A stretch of DNA of 59,891 nucleotides from a bacterium (GTDB lineage: Bacteria; Joyebacterota; Joyebacteria; Joyebacterales; Joyebacteraceae). The notes below the pieces were generated by a model. That model was not told the origin of the DNA. It worked only from the letters and a program-made list of their open reading frames with translations, and did not search any database. A program made the position numbers and the translations under genes. Of this stretch, positions 18,511 to 25,838 are shown piece after piece; position 1 is the first letter of the stretch; each line of letters opens with the position of its first letter. The stretch lies in contig JALGZD010000063.1 of NCBI GenBank assembly GCA_025782395.1, positions 1-59,891 on the forward strand. Reading direction: 5' to 3'.

Positions 18511-19785
18511 TCATTGCCCGCCATCCCCGGATCCCTCACCACCTTCCGGGGCCATCTCGTCACCGGGCGCGCCGTACACGCGCTCATGCTCGAGTTCGGC
18601 TGTCGATCTCACTATCGGAAGGACAACCTGGAAGACTGTTCCCTCCCCTACCTTGCTCTCGACACTGATCTCGCCACCGTGATTCTCAACGATGCGACGC
18701 GTGACTGCGAGTCCCAGTCCTGACCCCGATTTCCTTGTCGTAAAGAACGGGACAAACATCTTGTTCATAACGTCTTCGGGAATCCCCGGACCGGTGTCGC
18801 GAACACGGACGACTATGGTATCACCCCTCTGCAGACTCGTTACGGTGATGGTCCCACCGTCCTCCGTGGACTGTATCGCGTTCCCAATGATGTTGAGGAA
18901 CACCTGCTTGAGCTGGTTGGCGTCCCCTACCGTCACAGGAAGGCCATCCTGCAGTTCTCCCATGAGGCTGATCTGTGAAGAGAGCACACCGTGGGAGAGG
19001 AGTTTTCTGACGTCACGGAGGATATCGTTGATGTCGACCGGACGAAGGACCGGCTGGAGATGCCGCTCAAGCGTGAGCTGCTCACGCAGGATCTGCTCGA
19101 GCCTTGTCACCTCCTCAACTATGATGAGCGTGAGTTCGCGCCGCGGGTCGTCCGGATCCATGTCCTCATGAAGCTGTCTGGCAAAGCCACCGACAGCTAT
19201 GAGCGGGTTGCGTATCTCGTGCGCGACGTTCGCCGCCATCTGCCCTATGCCTGAAAGCTGCTCGACCTCGCGGAGCTGCTCCTGCAGTTTTATCCGGTCG
19301 GCCACATCCTTGATGTACTGGATGGCCTGAATGGTCTCTCCGTTCTCATCTCTCACAGGAAACGTGTAGACGTCGACGCCTCTCCTGTGAAACCCCGTGG
19401 CGATCTTGAGCTGCGGCACAAGCGTGGCCGCACCGCTCTTGAATGTCGTATGCGCCGGACAGGCTTCGCAGGCGACCTCGCCGCGACAGTAGACTTCGAA
19501 GCAGGGACGCCCAACAATGTCCTGCGGCTCCATCCCAATGAAGGCGGCCTCGGCCTTGTTCACAGCCACGATCCGGAAATCCCGGTCCACTATGATGAGG
19601 CCATCCGTGATGCCGTCGAAAATGGCCTGGAGCTGCTGCTTACTCTTGAAGATATCACTGTGCGCGCGGTCGATCCGAATGCAGCGCCCCCCTCTCAGCC
19701 ACCAGCCGACCGCGAGGCCGACAGCAAGGAAGACACCTCCCCACAGGATGGGACTTGAGAAAACTGATGAGGTCGTATTGAGCAT
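18511..19785 (-). CDS. PAS-domain sensor histidine kinase
   Basis: A 424-residue membrane-anchored kinase. One transmembrane helix near the N-terminus (SPILWGGVFLAVGLAVGWWL) is followed by a PAS domain (about 45-165), a HisKA dimerisation domain with the phospho-accepting His in AANVAHEIRNPLIAVGGFARQ, and an HATPase domain (NIIGNAIQSTEDGG, VRDTGPGIPEDVMNKMFVPFFTTRKSGSGLGL written in shorter motifs: NAIQS, DTGPGIP, GSGLGL). The PAS domain carries four clustered cysteines (CFEVYCRGEVACEACPAH), a pattern that could bind metal or sense redox state. Partner of the downstream receiver. Start uncertain between ATG 19785 and TTG 19794. Confidence 0.95.
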   Translation of the reverse strand: MLNTTSSVFSSPILWGGVFLAVGLAVGWWLRGGRCIRIDRAHSDIFKSKQQLQAIFDGITDGLIIVDRDFRIVAVNKAEAAFIGMEPQDIVGRPCFEVYCRGEVACEACPAHTTFKSGAATLVPQLKIATGFHRRGVDVYTFPVRDENGETIQAIQYIKDVADRIKLQEQLREVEQLSGIGQMAANVAHEIRNPLIAVGGFARQLHEDMDPDDPRRELTLIIVEEVTRLEQILREQLTLERHLQPVLRPVDINDILRDVRKLLSHGVLSSQISLMGELQDGLPVTVGDANQLKQVFLNIIGNAIQSTEDGGTITVTSLQRGDTIVVRVRDTGPGIPEDVMNKMFVPFFTTRKSGSGLGLAVTRRIVENHGGEISVESKVGEGTVFQVVLPIVRSTAELEHERVYGAPGDEMAPEGGEGSGDGGQ

Positions 19786-19880
19786 CCTCGACAACCCCAG
19801 AAGAGCTTGACGGTAACTCAGGCTGGCTCCGGCTATGCCCCCGGGACTTCCGGAACACAGCCGGTCGCGAATTCGCCGTC

Positions 19881-19909
19881 ATGGTAGCCCCGCAGATGTC
19901 GGGTGTCAA
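19881..19909 (-). promoter_or_regulatory. Probable promoter of the kinase-regulator run
   Basis: On the minus strand, TTGACA (19909-19904), a 17-base spacer and TACCAT (19886-19881), about 95 bases upstream of the kinase start. It may drive kinase, receiver, TPR and barrel genes. Confidence 0.5.
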
Positions 19910-20202
19910 GGTCAATTGCCCCGTGGTAGGCCACTTCGGGAGGGTTGAACCGATCCGAAACCATCTCCCCTCGCGAAAGAGCAGATCACCTTCAAGAGCA
20001 GGCTCTCGGTGTTTGCGGCGCTCTGGAACTCGGAGTCGGACACATTCGAGAACCACGACTCGAGAACCACGACTGGATATCTCCTGACGGTGACTCTCAC
20101 TCCTGACGCGCCGTGGCTGCAGGGAGTTCCGTTCCTTCCCGTAGGTTCTTATGCTATCCCGCAAGCATCCGGTCGATGACGTCGTCCAGGACGACGCGAC
20201 TG

Positions 20203-20231
20203 TTGACAGCTCTGATGAGTACCCGTATATT
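20203..20231 (+). promoter_or_regulatory. Promoter of the M23 peptidase gene
   Basis: TTGACA at 20203-20208, a 17-base spacer and TATATT at 20226-20231. The predicted transcription start, near 20238, is only about seven bases before the most likely ATG at 20245, so the mRNA would be almost leaderless. Confidence 0.7.
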
Positions 20232-20244
20232 GCTTATTCAATAT

Positions 20245-21498
20245 ATGAACCGTGATAACAACATAGGTGCTTGGCGCACGACCAGACTGGTCGAGCGATT
20301 CAGACAGCTGCCGGACGGAGCGCGATTCTACTCGGTTCTCTCCACGCTGATACTGATGCTGGCCGTTGCCTCCGGGCTGACGGTAAGCCATGCAATCGAC
20401 ACTCCTTCTCTCTCGCTCAACCCCCGGACACCCATGTTCAGCCAGCTTTCACCCTGGGGACATGTCATCAGCACGCCCGGCAACAGATTGCTCAAGTCCG
20501 GCTTCGACGTCATAGGCGTCATGACCCCCATCCCTGAAGAGGTCCAGAGCTATGACTACATCGCATCCGCTGGAGAAGGACTCGAGGCGATAGCGGCCGC
20601 GAACGGTGTCGACCTCGATCTTCTGGCCTGTGCGAACGGGGCGAGCTACGTGCGCGTGCCGAGACGCGAGACGGACGTTCGGCTTCCATTGCTTTACTCA
20701 AGAGAGCGAAGCTGGGACCGGTCGATGGAATTCCTCTATCCGATCTCAAGCCGGATGCCGCTGGGCGGAAACGGCAGGGCGAAGCGCGGCGCGCCGACGA
20801 TAGTCAGACACGCTGTCGCGCGCGGTGAGTGTCTCTGGAATATCGCAAGGAAGTACCACGTGCGCATGGAAACCATAATAGGCATGAACGACCTCCCGAG
20901 CGCGCGCTACCTCAGGCCCGGCCAGATACTCGAGATACCGGACACAGATGGCACATACTCCATGGTGAAAAAGGGTGACACAGTAAGCGGCATCTGCAAG
21001 AAGTATGAGGTTGAGCTGGCCGAACTCGTTAACGCGAACCCGGGGCTGGATGTCAAGAACCTCCGGATAGGCCAGAGGATCTTCGTGCCCGGCACCGGGG
21101 CACTGGAGCAGCTGTTCCGGATGGCCTGGCCGGTCCACGGCAGGATCTCCAGCCGCTACGGGTACAGGTTTCACCCTGTCCACAAGCGCAGGATGATGCA
21201 CACGGGGCTCGACATCGCCGCCAGACACGGAAGTCCGATCAGGGCGGCGCTCGCCGGCCGTGTGACCTTCGTCGGTTGGAAGGGTGGCTACGGGAATACC
21301 GTCGTCATCGAGCATCCGAACGGTTGCAAGACGCTGTACGGCCACTGCTCGAGGATTCTTGTCAGCAGGGGTGAAACCGTGAAGAGGAGTCAGCAGATAG
21401 CCAAGGTGGGAAGCACAGGCATCTCTACCGGTCCGCACGTGCACTTCGAAGTGAGGGAGCACAACAAGCGAGTCAACCCCGAGAAGCTACTCTACTGA
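20245..21498 (+). CDS. LysM and M23 metallopeptidase (cell-wall hydrolase)
   Basis: A 417-residue membrane-anchored peptidoglycan peptidase. A cytoplasmic N-part and one transmembrane segment (VLSTLILMLAVASGLTV, about residues 31-48) are followed by a degenerate LysM-like region, two clear LysM modules (VARGECLWNIARKYHV; VKKGDTVSGICKKYEV) and a C-terminal M23 domain. Zn ligands are visible in MHTGLDIAA (HxxxD) and HVHFEV (HxH); the segment SSRYGYRFHPV is typical. Domain order matches envelope hydrolases or NlpD/EnvC-type activators; intact zinc ligands favour an active enzyme. ATG 20245 has no ribosome site but sits just after its promoter. The frame is open upstream without support. Confidence 0.93.
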   Translation: MNRDNNIGAWRTTRLVERFRQLPDGARFYSVLSTLILMLAVASGLTVSHAIDTPSLSLNPRTPMFSQLSPWGHVISTPGNRLLKSGFDVIGVMTPIPEEVQSYDYIASAGEGLEAIAAANGVDLDLLACANGASYVRVPRRETDVRLPLLYSRERSWDRSMEFLYPISSRMPLGGNGRAKRGAPTIVRHAVARGECLWNIARKYHVRMETIIGMNDLPSARYLRPGQILEIPDTDGTYSMVKKGDTVSGICKKYEVELAELVNANPGLDVKNLRIGQRIFVPGTGALEQLFRMAWPVHGRISSRYGYRFHPVHKRRMMHTGLDIAARHGSPIRAALAGRVTFVGWKGGYGNTVVIEHPNGCKTLYGHCSRILVSRGETVKRSQQIAKVGSTGISTGPHVHFEVREHNKRVNPEKLLY

Positions 21499-21525
21499 CA
21501 GCAGACCCTGCCACGAGCATGCTGG

Positions 21526-21625
21526 TGCAAACCAAGCTCGTCGCTCTCGCTACAGACCAAGCTCGTCGCCCACGCTACAAACCAGACTCGTCGCTCTCGC
21601 TACAGACCAAGCTCGTCGCTTATCC
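21526..21625. repeat. Four tandem 25-bp units reaching into the HD gene
   Basis: Units at 21526-21550, 21551-21575, 21576-21600 and 21601-21625 share TACARACCARRCTCGTCGC. The last unit encodes the final SDELGL of the HD protein on the minus strand, and its stop codon (21602-21600) spans the unit boundary. The other three lie in the short spacer before the convergent M23 gene stop. The period is not a multiple of three. Confidence 0.85.
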
Positions 21626-22145
21626 CCTGCATTGCCACAAGTGCAATGCCGATGAACTCCTCAAGCTCGATGCCCAAATCAGTTATGGTCTCCATCTGCT
21701 CGCGGCTCGCGCCCGCGGCAAAGCGCTTTTCCTTGTAGCGCCGCATGACAAACGGGACATCCACGAAGGCTAGCTTTTTCTCCGGATGCATGAGCGTGGC
21801 CGCGACAATGAGTCCTGTGAGGGGGTCGCCCGCGTAGAGTGCCCGATCCATCCCGCTCTCCCGCGGCACGTGGTCGTTGTGCGCCTTGACCGCATGGATA
21901 ATCTCGTCTGAGAAGCCCATCCCCTCCAGTTTCTCAGCCGATACCAGACCGTGTGTCTCCGGCGTGTCGGCAGTCTCCTCGACATCGAGATCGTGCATGA
22001 GACCAGCCAGCCCCCACGACTCCGTGTCCTCTCCCAACCGCTCGGCGAGTCCCTTCATGACGGCTTCCGTGGCGAACATGTGCTTGAGTAGGTTCCTGTT
22101 CCCACAATTCTGTCTGAGCACCGCAACACACTCATCTCTCGTCAT
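21600..22145 (-). CDS. HD-domain (HDIG type) protein
   Basis: A 181-residue soluble protein with an HD phosphohydrolase-like domain: NRNLLKHMFATEAVM (first His), GLMHDLDVEETADTPETHGLVSAEKL (the HD pair and a further His) and VKAHNDH. Small HDIG proteins of this type are metal-dependent phosphohydrolases, probably acting on nucleotides; the substrate here is unknown. ATG 22145 follows a GGAGGGAGCAGGGAAG purine stretch. Its last six codons lie in the 25-bp tandem repeat. It is convergent with the M23 gene and follows recG in the same direction. Confidence 0.85.
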   Translation of the reverse strand: MTRDECVAVLRQNCGNRNLLKHMFATEAVMKGLAERLGEDTESWGLAGLMHDLDVEETADTPETHGLVSAEKLEGMGFSDEIIHAVKAHNDHVPRESGMDRALYAGDPLTGLIVAATLMHPEKKLAFVDVPFVMRRYKEKRFAAGASREQMETITDLGIELEEFIGIALVAMQGISDELGL

Positions 22146-22215
22146 CTTCCCTGCTCCCTCCGCCTGAATCCCTGCGCGCTCACCCCACGTTCGCAGACCG
22201 CGTGAGGGTGCCTGC

Positions 22216-24312
22216 CTATCCCACGTCAATCAGCGCGCCCCGACCCTTGAACCGGCGTTCAATGGCCTCTACCACGGCGCGGCTCTCCGGCCCCTCGAGC
22301 GCTCCGTCTCTTTCCAGAAGCTCGAACGCGTCCTCTCGCGCTCTGACAAGAAGTCGCGTGTCCGTCGCGAGATCGGCGACCGCGAACCTCGGGATCCCGT
22401 GCTGTCTCACACCCAGGAACTCGCCGGGCCCCCTGAGTTTGAGATCTCTCTCCGCGATGACGAAACCGTCATTGGTGTCCGCGAGCACCTGAATTCGCTC
22501 CCTCGCGTCATCCGAGGCTCCGCGGCCGATCATGAGAATGCAGTACGAGCGATGCTCTCCACGTCCTACGCGTCCTCTGAGCTGATGGAGCTGCGCCAGT
22601 CCGAACCGCTCGGCGTGCTCTATGACCATAACCGTCGCGTTCGGGATGTCGACACCTACCTCCACCACCGTGGTGGAGACGAGAATGCTGATCTCTCCGG
22701 ATGAGAAGGAGACCATGACGGCCCCCTTCTCCTCGGGCTTCATGCGGCCGTGCACCAGCCCCACGGAGATCTCGGGAAAGACCTTCTCTTTGAGTTCCTC
22801 GTGCATCTTAGTCGCGGCGGCGACCTCTATCTTGTCCGACTCCTCAACGAGTGGGTAGACGATGAAGACCTGATGGCCATCCTCCACTTCGGACCGCAGG
22901 AAATCATAGACTCGCTTGCGGCTTGACTCGTCCCGAACCGCTGTCGTGATCGGCGTCCTGCCTGGTGGAAGTTCATCGATCACTGAAACATCCAGATCCC
23001 CATAGACCGTAAGCGAGAGAGTTCGCGGTATCGGCGTCGCCGTCATGACGAGCACGTCCGGCGAACGGCCTTTTTTCTTGAGGGCCGCTCTCTGCACGAC
23101 GCCGAATCGGTGCTGCTCATCGACGATCACGAGCCCCAGACGGTGAAACCCGATCCCCTCCTGAATGAGAGCGTGGGTTCCCACGACCACTGCCGCTGCC
23201 CCACTTGATATGGACTCGAGCACCTCGGCCCTCTCTTCACTCCTCATTCCGCCGCGCAGGAGCACGACTCTGTCACCGAGGACACTGAGAAGCGATGAGA
23301 TGTTGGCGTAGTGCTGCTCCGCAAGGATCTCGGTGGGAGCCATGATCGCCGCCTGGAAACCGGCGACGGCCGCCTGGTGCATCGCCGCGGCAGCCACAAC
23401 GGTCTTGCCCGAACCGACGTCACCCTGAAGCAGACGGTTCATAGTGCCGGGGCCTTCGATATCCACCCTGATCTCCGAGATGACTCGTTTCTGGGCGTCC
23501 GTCAGGTCGAACGGCAGCAAGGCGAGGAGCTTTTCGTGTTCACTTCTGTTCCACGTGTACCCCTTGATGCCCGCTTCCCGCGCCTTGAGCCGCTTCCGTC
23601 TCAAGGCAACCACGACCTGAAAGAGAAAGAACTCCTCGTAGGCGAGACGCATCCGGGCGCGTCCCGCGGTCTCCAGTGACGGCGCAAAGTGAACGTCGCG
23701 AAAAGCATCCTTGAGGGCCGGCAACGACCTCTTCTTCACGACCCAGGCCGGCAGCGGCTCCGCGACCTCATCAAGATAGCGATCGAGCGCGGTTTTCACG
23801 AAACGCCTGATTCGCTTCCCGGAAAGATCCCCTATCTGCGAGTACTCGGGAACTATCCTCCCCGCGTGAACCAGCTCGGTCACATCTTTTTCGCCCATCA
23901 GCTCGAAGGCAGGGTTTATGAACTCCTTCCGGCGAGCGTGCCGATCGAATCGCACCTCCCCGCTGAGGACGATTCTCGAACCATTCTTGAGACTCGTCTT
24001 CAGATACGGCTGATTGTACCATCGCGCGAAGATGGCGCCCGTGTCGTCCTCCAGCGCCGCCATGAACACGGTCCGACCACCCCGCCGCCTGCTTAGCTCC
24101 GACGAGAGCACTTTGACGATCACGGTGACTCGGTCGCCGACCCTGAGCCGGTCTACATCGGAGACTTCAGACCAGTCCGTGTATGCCCTGGGAACGTAGT
24201 AGAAGAGGTCTTCTATGGTCTCCACGCCTGCCTTCGCAAGGAGTCCAGCGAACTTGGGACCGACGCCCTTGAGGAATCTGACAGGCGACAGTATGGTGGT
24301 CTCCGCGGCTAT
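22216..24312 (-). CDS. recG: ATP-dependent DNA helicase RecG, apparently with an ATA start
   Basis: Reverses stalled forks and processes recombination intermediates. It has the wedge/OB domain, then helicase motifs GDVGSGKTVVAAAAM, VIVDEQHRFGVVQR, MTATPIPRTL, STTVVEVGVDIPNAT and QLRGRVGRG. The first standard start in frame is GTG 24225, which would give 669 residues. However, the conserved helix-hairpin-helix start of RecG (VRFLKGVGPKFAGLLAKAGVETIEDLF) is encoded upstream of it in the same frame. No ATG, GTG or TTG occurs between that sequence and the stop at 24351-24349. ATA 24312 has AGGAGG at 5 bases and gives 698 residues, the usual length. CTG 24291 is the alternative. Confidence 0.93.
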   Translation of the reverse strand: MAAETTILSPVRFLKGVGPKFAGLLAKAGVETIEDLFYYVPRAYTDWSEVSDVDRLRVGDRVTVIVKVLSSELSRRRGGRTVFMAALEDDTGAIFARWYNQPYLKTSLKNGSRIVLSGEVRFDRHARRKEFINPAFELMGEKDVTELVHAGRIVPEYSQIGDLSGKRIRRFVKTALDRYLDEVAEPLPAWVVKKRSLPALKDAFRDVHFAPSLETAGRARMRLAYEEFFLFQVVVALRRKRLKAREAGIKGYTWNRSEHEKLLALLPFDLTDAQKRVISEIRVDIEGPGTMNRLLQGDVGSGKTVVAAAAMHQAAVAGFQAAIMAPTEILAEQHYANISSLLSVLGDRVVLLRGGMRSEERAEVLESISSGAAAVVVGTHALIQEGIGFHRLGLVIVDEQHRFGVVQRAALKKKGRSPDVLVMTATPIPRTLSLTVYGDLDVSVIDELPPGRTPITTAVRDESSRKRVYDFLRSEVEDGHQVFIVYPLVEESDKIEVAAATKMHEELKEKVFPEISVGLVHGRMKPEEKGAVMVSFSSGEISILVSTTVVEVGVDIPNATVMVIEHAERFGLAQLHQLRGRVGRGEHRSYCILMIGRGASDDARERIQVLADTNDGFVIAERDLKLRGPGEFLGVRQHGIPRFAVADLATDTRLLVRAREDAFELLERDGALEGPESRAVVEAIERRFKGRGALIDVG

Positions 24313-24400
24313 GGCACCCTCCTGGGAGAATCCTGCAACACCCGCATCTTAGACCAGCACGCAGCGAGGGTCAACCCGCCCTCTCAAGTGATGAAAGTCC

Positions 24401-24429
24401 TTGCGGGGCATTCCGGCGTATGCTAGATT
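24401..24429 (+). promoter_or_regulatory. rpmB promoter
   Basis: TTGCGG at 24401-24406, a 17-base spacer and TAGATT at 24424-24429, about 35 bases upstream of the rpmB ATG. Confidence 0.6.
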
Positions 24430-24463
24430 ATTAGTTCGACTGATATCCGGATGGAGGAGAAAT

Positions 24464-24667
24464 ATGTCACGTAGATGCGACATCTGCGGAAAGCACCCGC
24501 GAGTAGGAAGCAACGTCAGTCACGCGCACAATGTCACCAAGCGCAGGTGGCTTCCCAATCTGCAGCGCGTGAAGGTCGTGATCAACGGCACCCCCAAGAG
24601 GCTCAATGTCTGCACAAGCTGCATACGCTCAGGGGCAATAGACAAGTACAAGAAGACAGCAGCCTGA
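24464..24667 (+). CDS. rpmB: 50S ribosomal protein L28
   Basis: A 67-residue L28 of the large ribosomal subunit. It is the cysteine-containing form: CDICGKHP near the N-terminus and CTSC near the C-terminus form a likely zinc ribbon. The core [19 protein letters not shown] is diagnostic. ATG 24464 follows GGAGGAG. It is a single-gene unit with its own promoter and terminator, divergent from recG. Confidence 0.97.
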   Translation: MSRRCDICGKHPRVGSNVSHAHNVTKRRWLPNLQRVKVVINGTPKRLNVCTSCIRSGAIDKYKKTAA

Positions 24668-24690
24668 CGAGCGCGGTACCAGATGTGAGA

Positions 24691-24718
24691 GGGGCCCTCA
24701 GCCGAGGGCCCCTTCTTC
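24691..24718 (+). terminator. rpmB terminator
   Basis: A 9-bp perfect GC-rich stem (GGGGCCCTC at 24691-24699 with GAGGGCCCC at 24704-24712), loop AGCC, then TTCTTC. It lies just after rpmB and before the convergent anti-sigma gene. Confidence 0.85.
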
Positions 24719-24746
24719 ACGTCGCTCTCCAGTCATTCCCGCTCTG

Positions 24747-25169
24747 TCAGATGGCCTTCTTGAGCGTGACGGTCGTGCCCTCACCCTTTCCCATCTCGAA
24801 CACCACCGAGTCCATCACCTCCCGCATGATGTAAATGCCCCGACCCGATGTCCCCATGCGCCGTTCGGGGTCGGTCGGGTCGCACACGCGATCGATGTCG
24901 AACCCGCCTCCCTCGTCGTGGACGGCCACTTCGAACACGCCTGGTGACCACTCGAACCTGACGGTGACCTTCTTGTCCTCACTCATGTCGTTCCCGTGAA
25001 CGACGGCGTTGGTCACCGCTTCGACAACGGCGATCGCAATCTCCATGAGAGAACTGTCGTTGAAGCCCGCCAGCTTCCCATACTTGCCCGTCAATGAGTC
25101 TATGCGTTCCAGCACGTCGAGTTCGCTCGGAAGGACGAACTCCTCAACTCCTGATGCTGCGTCAGACAT
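24747..25169 (-). CDS. Anti-sigma factor serine kinase (RsbW/SpoIIAB-like)
   Basis: A 140-residue GHKL-type ATPase. The N box EAVTNAVVHGN is at about 50-60, then DEGGGFD around 92 and GTSGRGIYIMREVMD around 112. Proteins of this class bind a sigma factor, or another target, and phosphorylate a STAS antagonist. ATG 25169 follows GGAG at 5 bases. It lies 25 bases downstream of a STAS gene, forming a partner-switching pair. No sigma factor or PP2C phosphatase is encoded nearby. Confidence 0.9.
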   Translation of the reverse strand: MSDAASGVEEFVLPSELDVLERIDSLTGKYGKLAGFNDSSLMEIAIAVVEAVTNAVVHGNDMSEDKKVTVRFEWSPGVFEVAVHDEGGGFDIDRVCDPTDPERRMGTSGRGIYIMREVMDSVVFEMGKGEGTTVTLKKAI

Positions 25170-25194
25170 CCCGTCTCCCACGCAGAGGCCTCTA

Positions 25195-25530
25195 TCAGAA
25201 GCTGTCCAGGGCTTCCGGCTCTGTCGGATAAGTATCGAAGATGGTCAGGAGCTTCGTGATCATGAAGAGGCTTCTGATCCTGTCGGAGACGTGCGCAAGT
25301 TTGAGAACGCCCTCTTCGCGCTGAATACTCGTGTAGATGGCCATGAGGCTTCCGAGTCCTGTACTGTTGATCCACGGCACGCCCTTGAGATCGATGATGA
25401 ACTTGCGACTTCCATTCTCGAGCAACCGTTTGATCTCGTCCCTCACGTTGTCGGTTTCCCCTCCGCCCATGAGGTTTCCAGAGACATGAACGATTGCGAC
25501 ATCTCCCTCCATCTTGGTCTTGAACTTCAA
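25195..25530 (-). CDS. STAS-domain anti-anti-sigma factor
   Basis: A 111-residue SpoIIAA/RsbV-like STAS protein. The phosphorylation loop reads LKGVPWINSTGLGSL, with Ser56 at the usual acceptor position, so this copy should be regulated by phosphorylation. TTG 25530 is used as start because GGAGGTG lies about 7 bases before it. Probably co-transcribed with the kinase gene that follows. Confidence 0.93.
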   Translation of the reverse strand: MKFKTKMEGDVAIVHVSGNLMGGGETDNVRDEIKRLLENGSRKFIIDLKGVPWINSTGLGSLMAIYTSIQREEGVLKLAHVSDRIRSLFMITKLLTIFDTYPTEPEALDSF

Positions 25531-25838
25531 CCCACACCTCCAGGACAGGGTTTCCCTTCATGTACCCGCTCTCGGCCCCGCTGAACAGCGCCAAGCGCGA
25601 TCCCGACCGGGTCTGTCGTGTACATGGAAGCTACCACAACACCCTTGTCAGGAAAAGAGAAGATACGCCACCAGAAGAGAGACCGGGGTTCCCACGGGCA
25701 GGAATACTGGTACGACTTGTGCAATCATCTAGGACGAATCCGGGGCGATCGGACCGCCCCGCGTGGGGTGTCTGTGCTGTTACCCGCACAACGTCGTAGA
25801 GTGCCCTATCCATGGGCCATTCCTGTGATGGAGAGCGC
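25531..25838. other. Divergent spacer, no feature seen
   Basis: About 300 bases between the divergent STAS and hybrid-kinase genes. I found no coding frame, hairpin or consensus promoter that I would defend. It must contain two start regions. Confidence 0.4.

Larger units (their letters stand above)
19786..20244. other. Divergent spacer between kinase and M23 peptidase genes
   Basis: About 460 bases holding two opposed promoters, the kinase one (19881-19909) and the peptidase one (20203-20231), and two tandem 14-bp copies at 20047-20060 and 20061-20074. A 62-codon frame exists on the minus strand (19912-20100) but has no ribosome site or recognisable motif, so I do not call it. Confidence 0.5.

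Noticed and set aside
19912-20100. 62-codon minus-strand frame upstream of the sensor kinase
   Set aside because: Contains a tandem repeat, overlaps the kinase promoter, and has no ribosome site or recognisable sequence.
21519-21773. CRISPR-like array at the 25-bp repeats
   Set aside because: The units are directly adjacent with no unique spacers, so this is a minisatellite and not a CRISPR array.
25531-25838. Several 60-80 codon frames in the spacer before the hybrid kinase
   Set aside because: They overlap each other on both strands, have no ribosome sites, and none has a coherent protein-like sequence.
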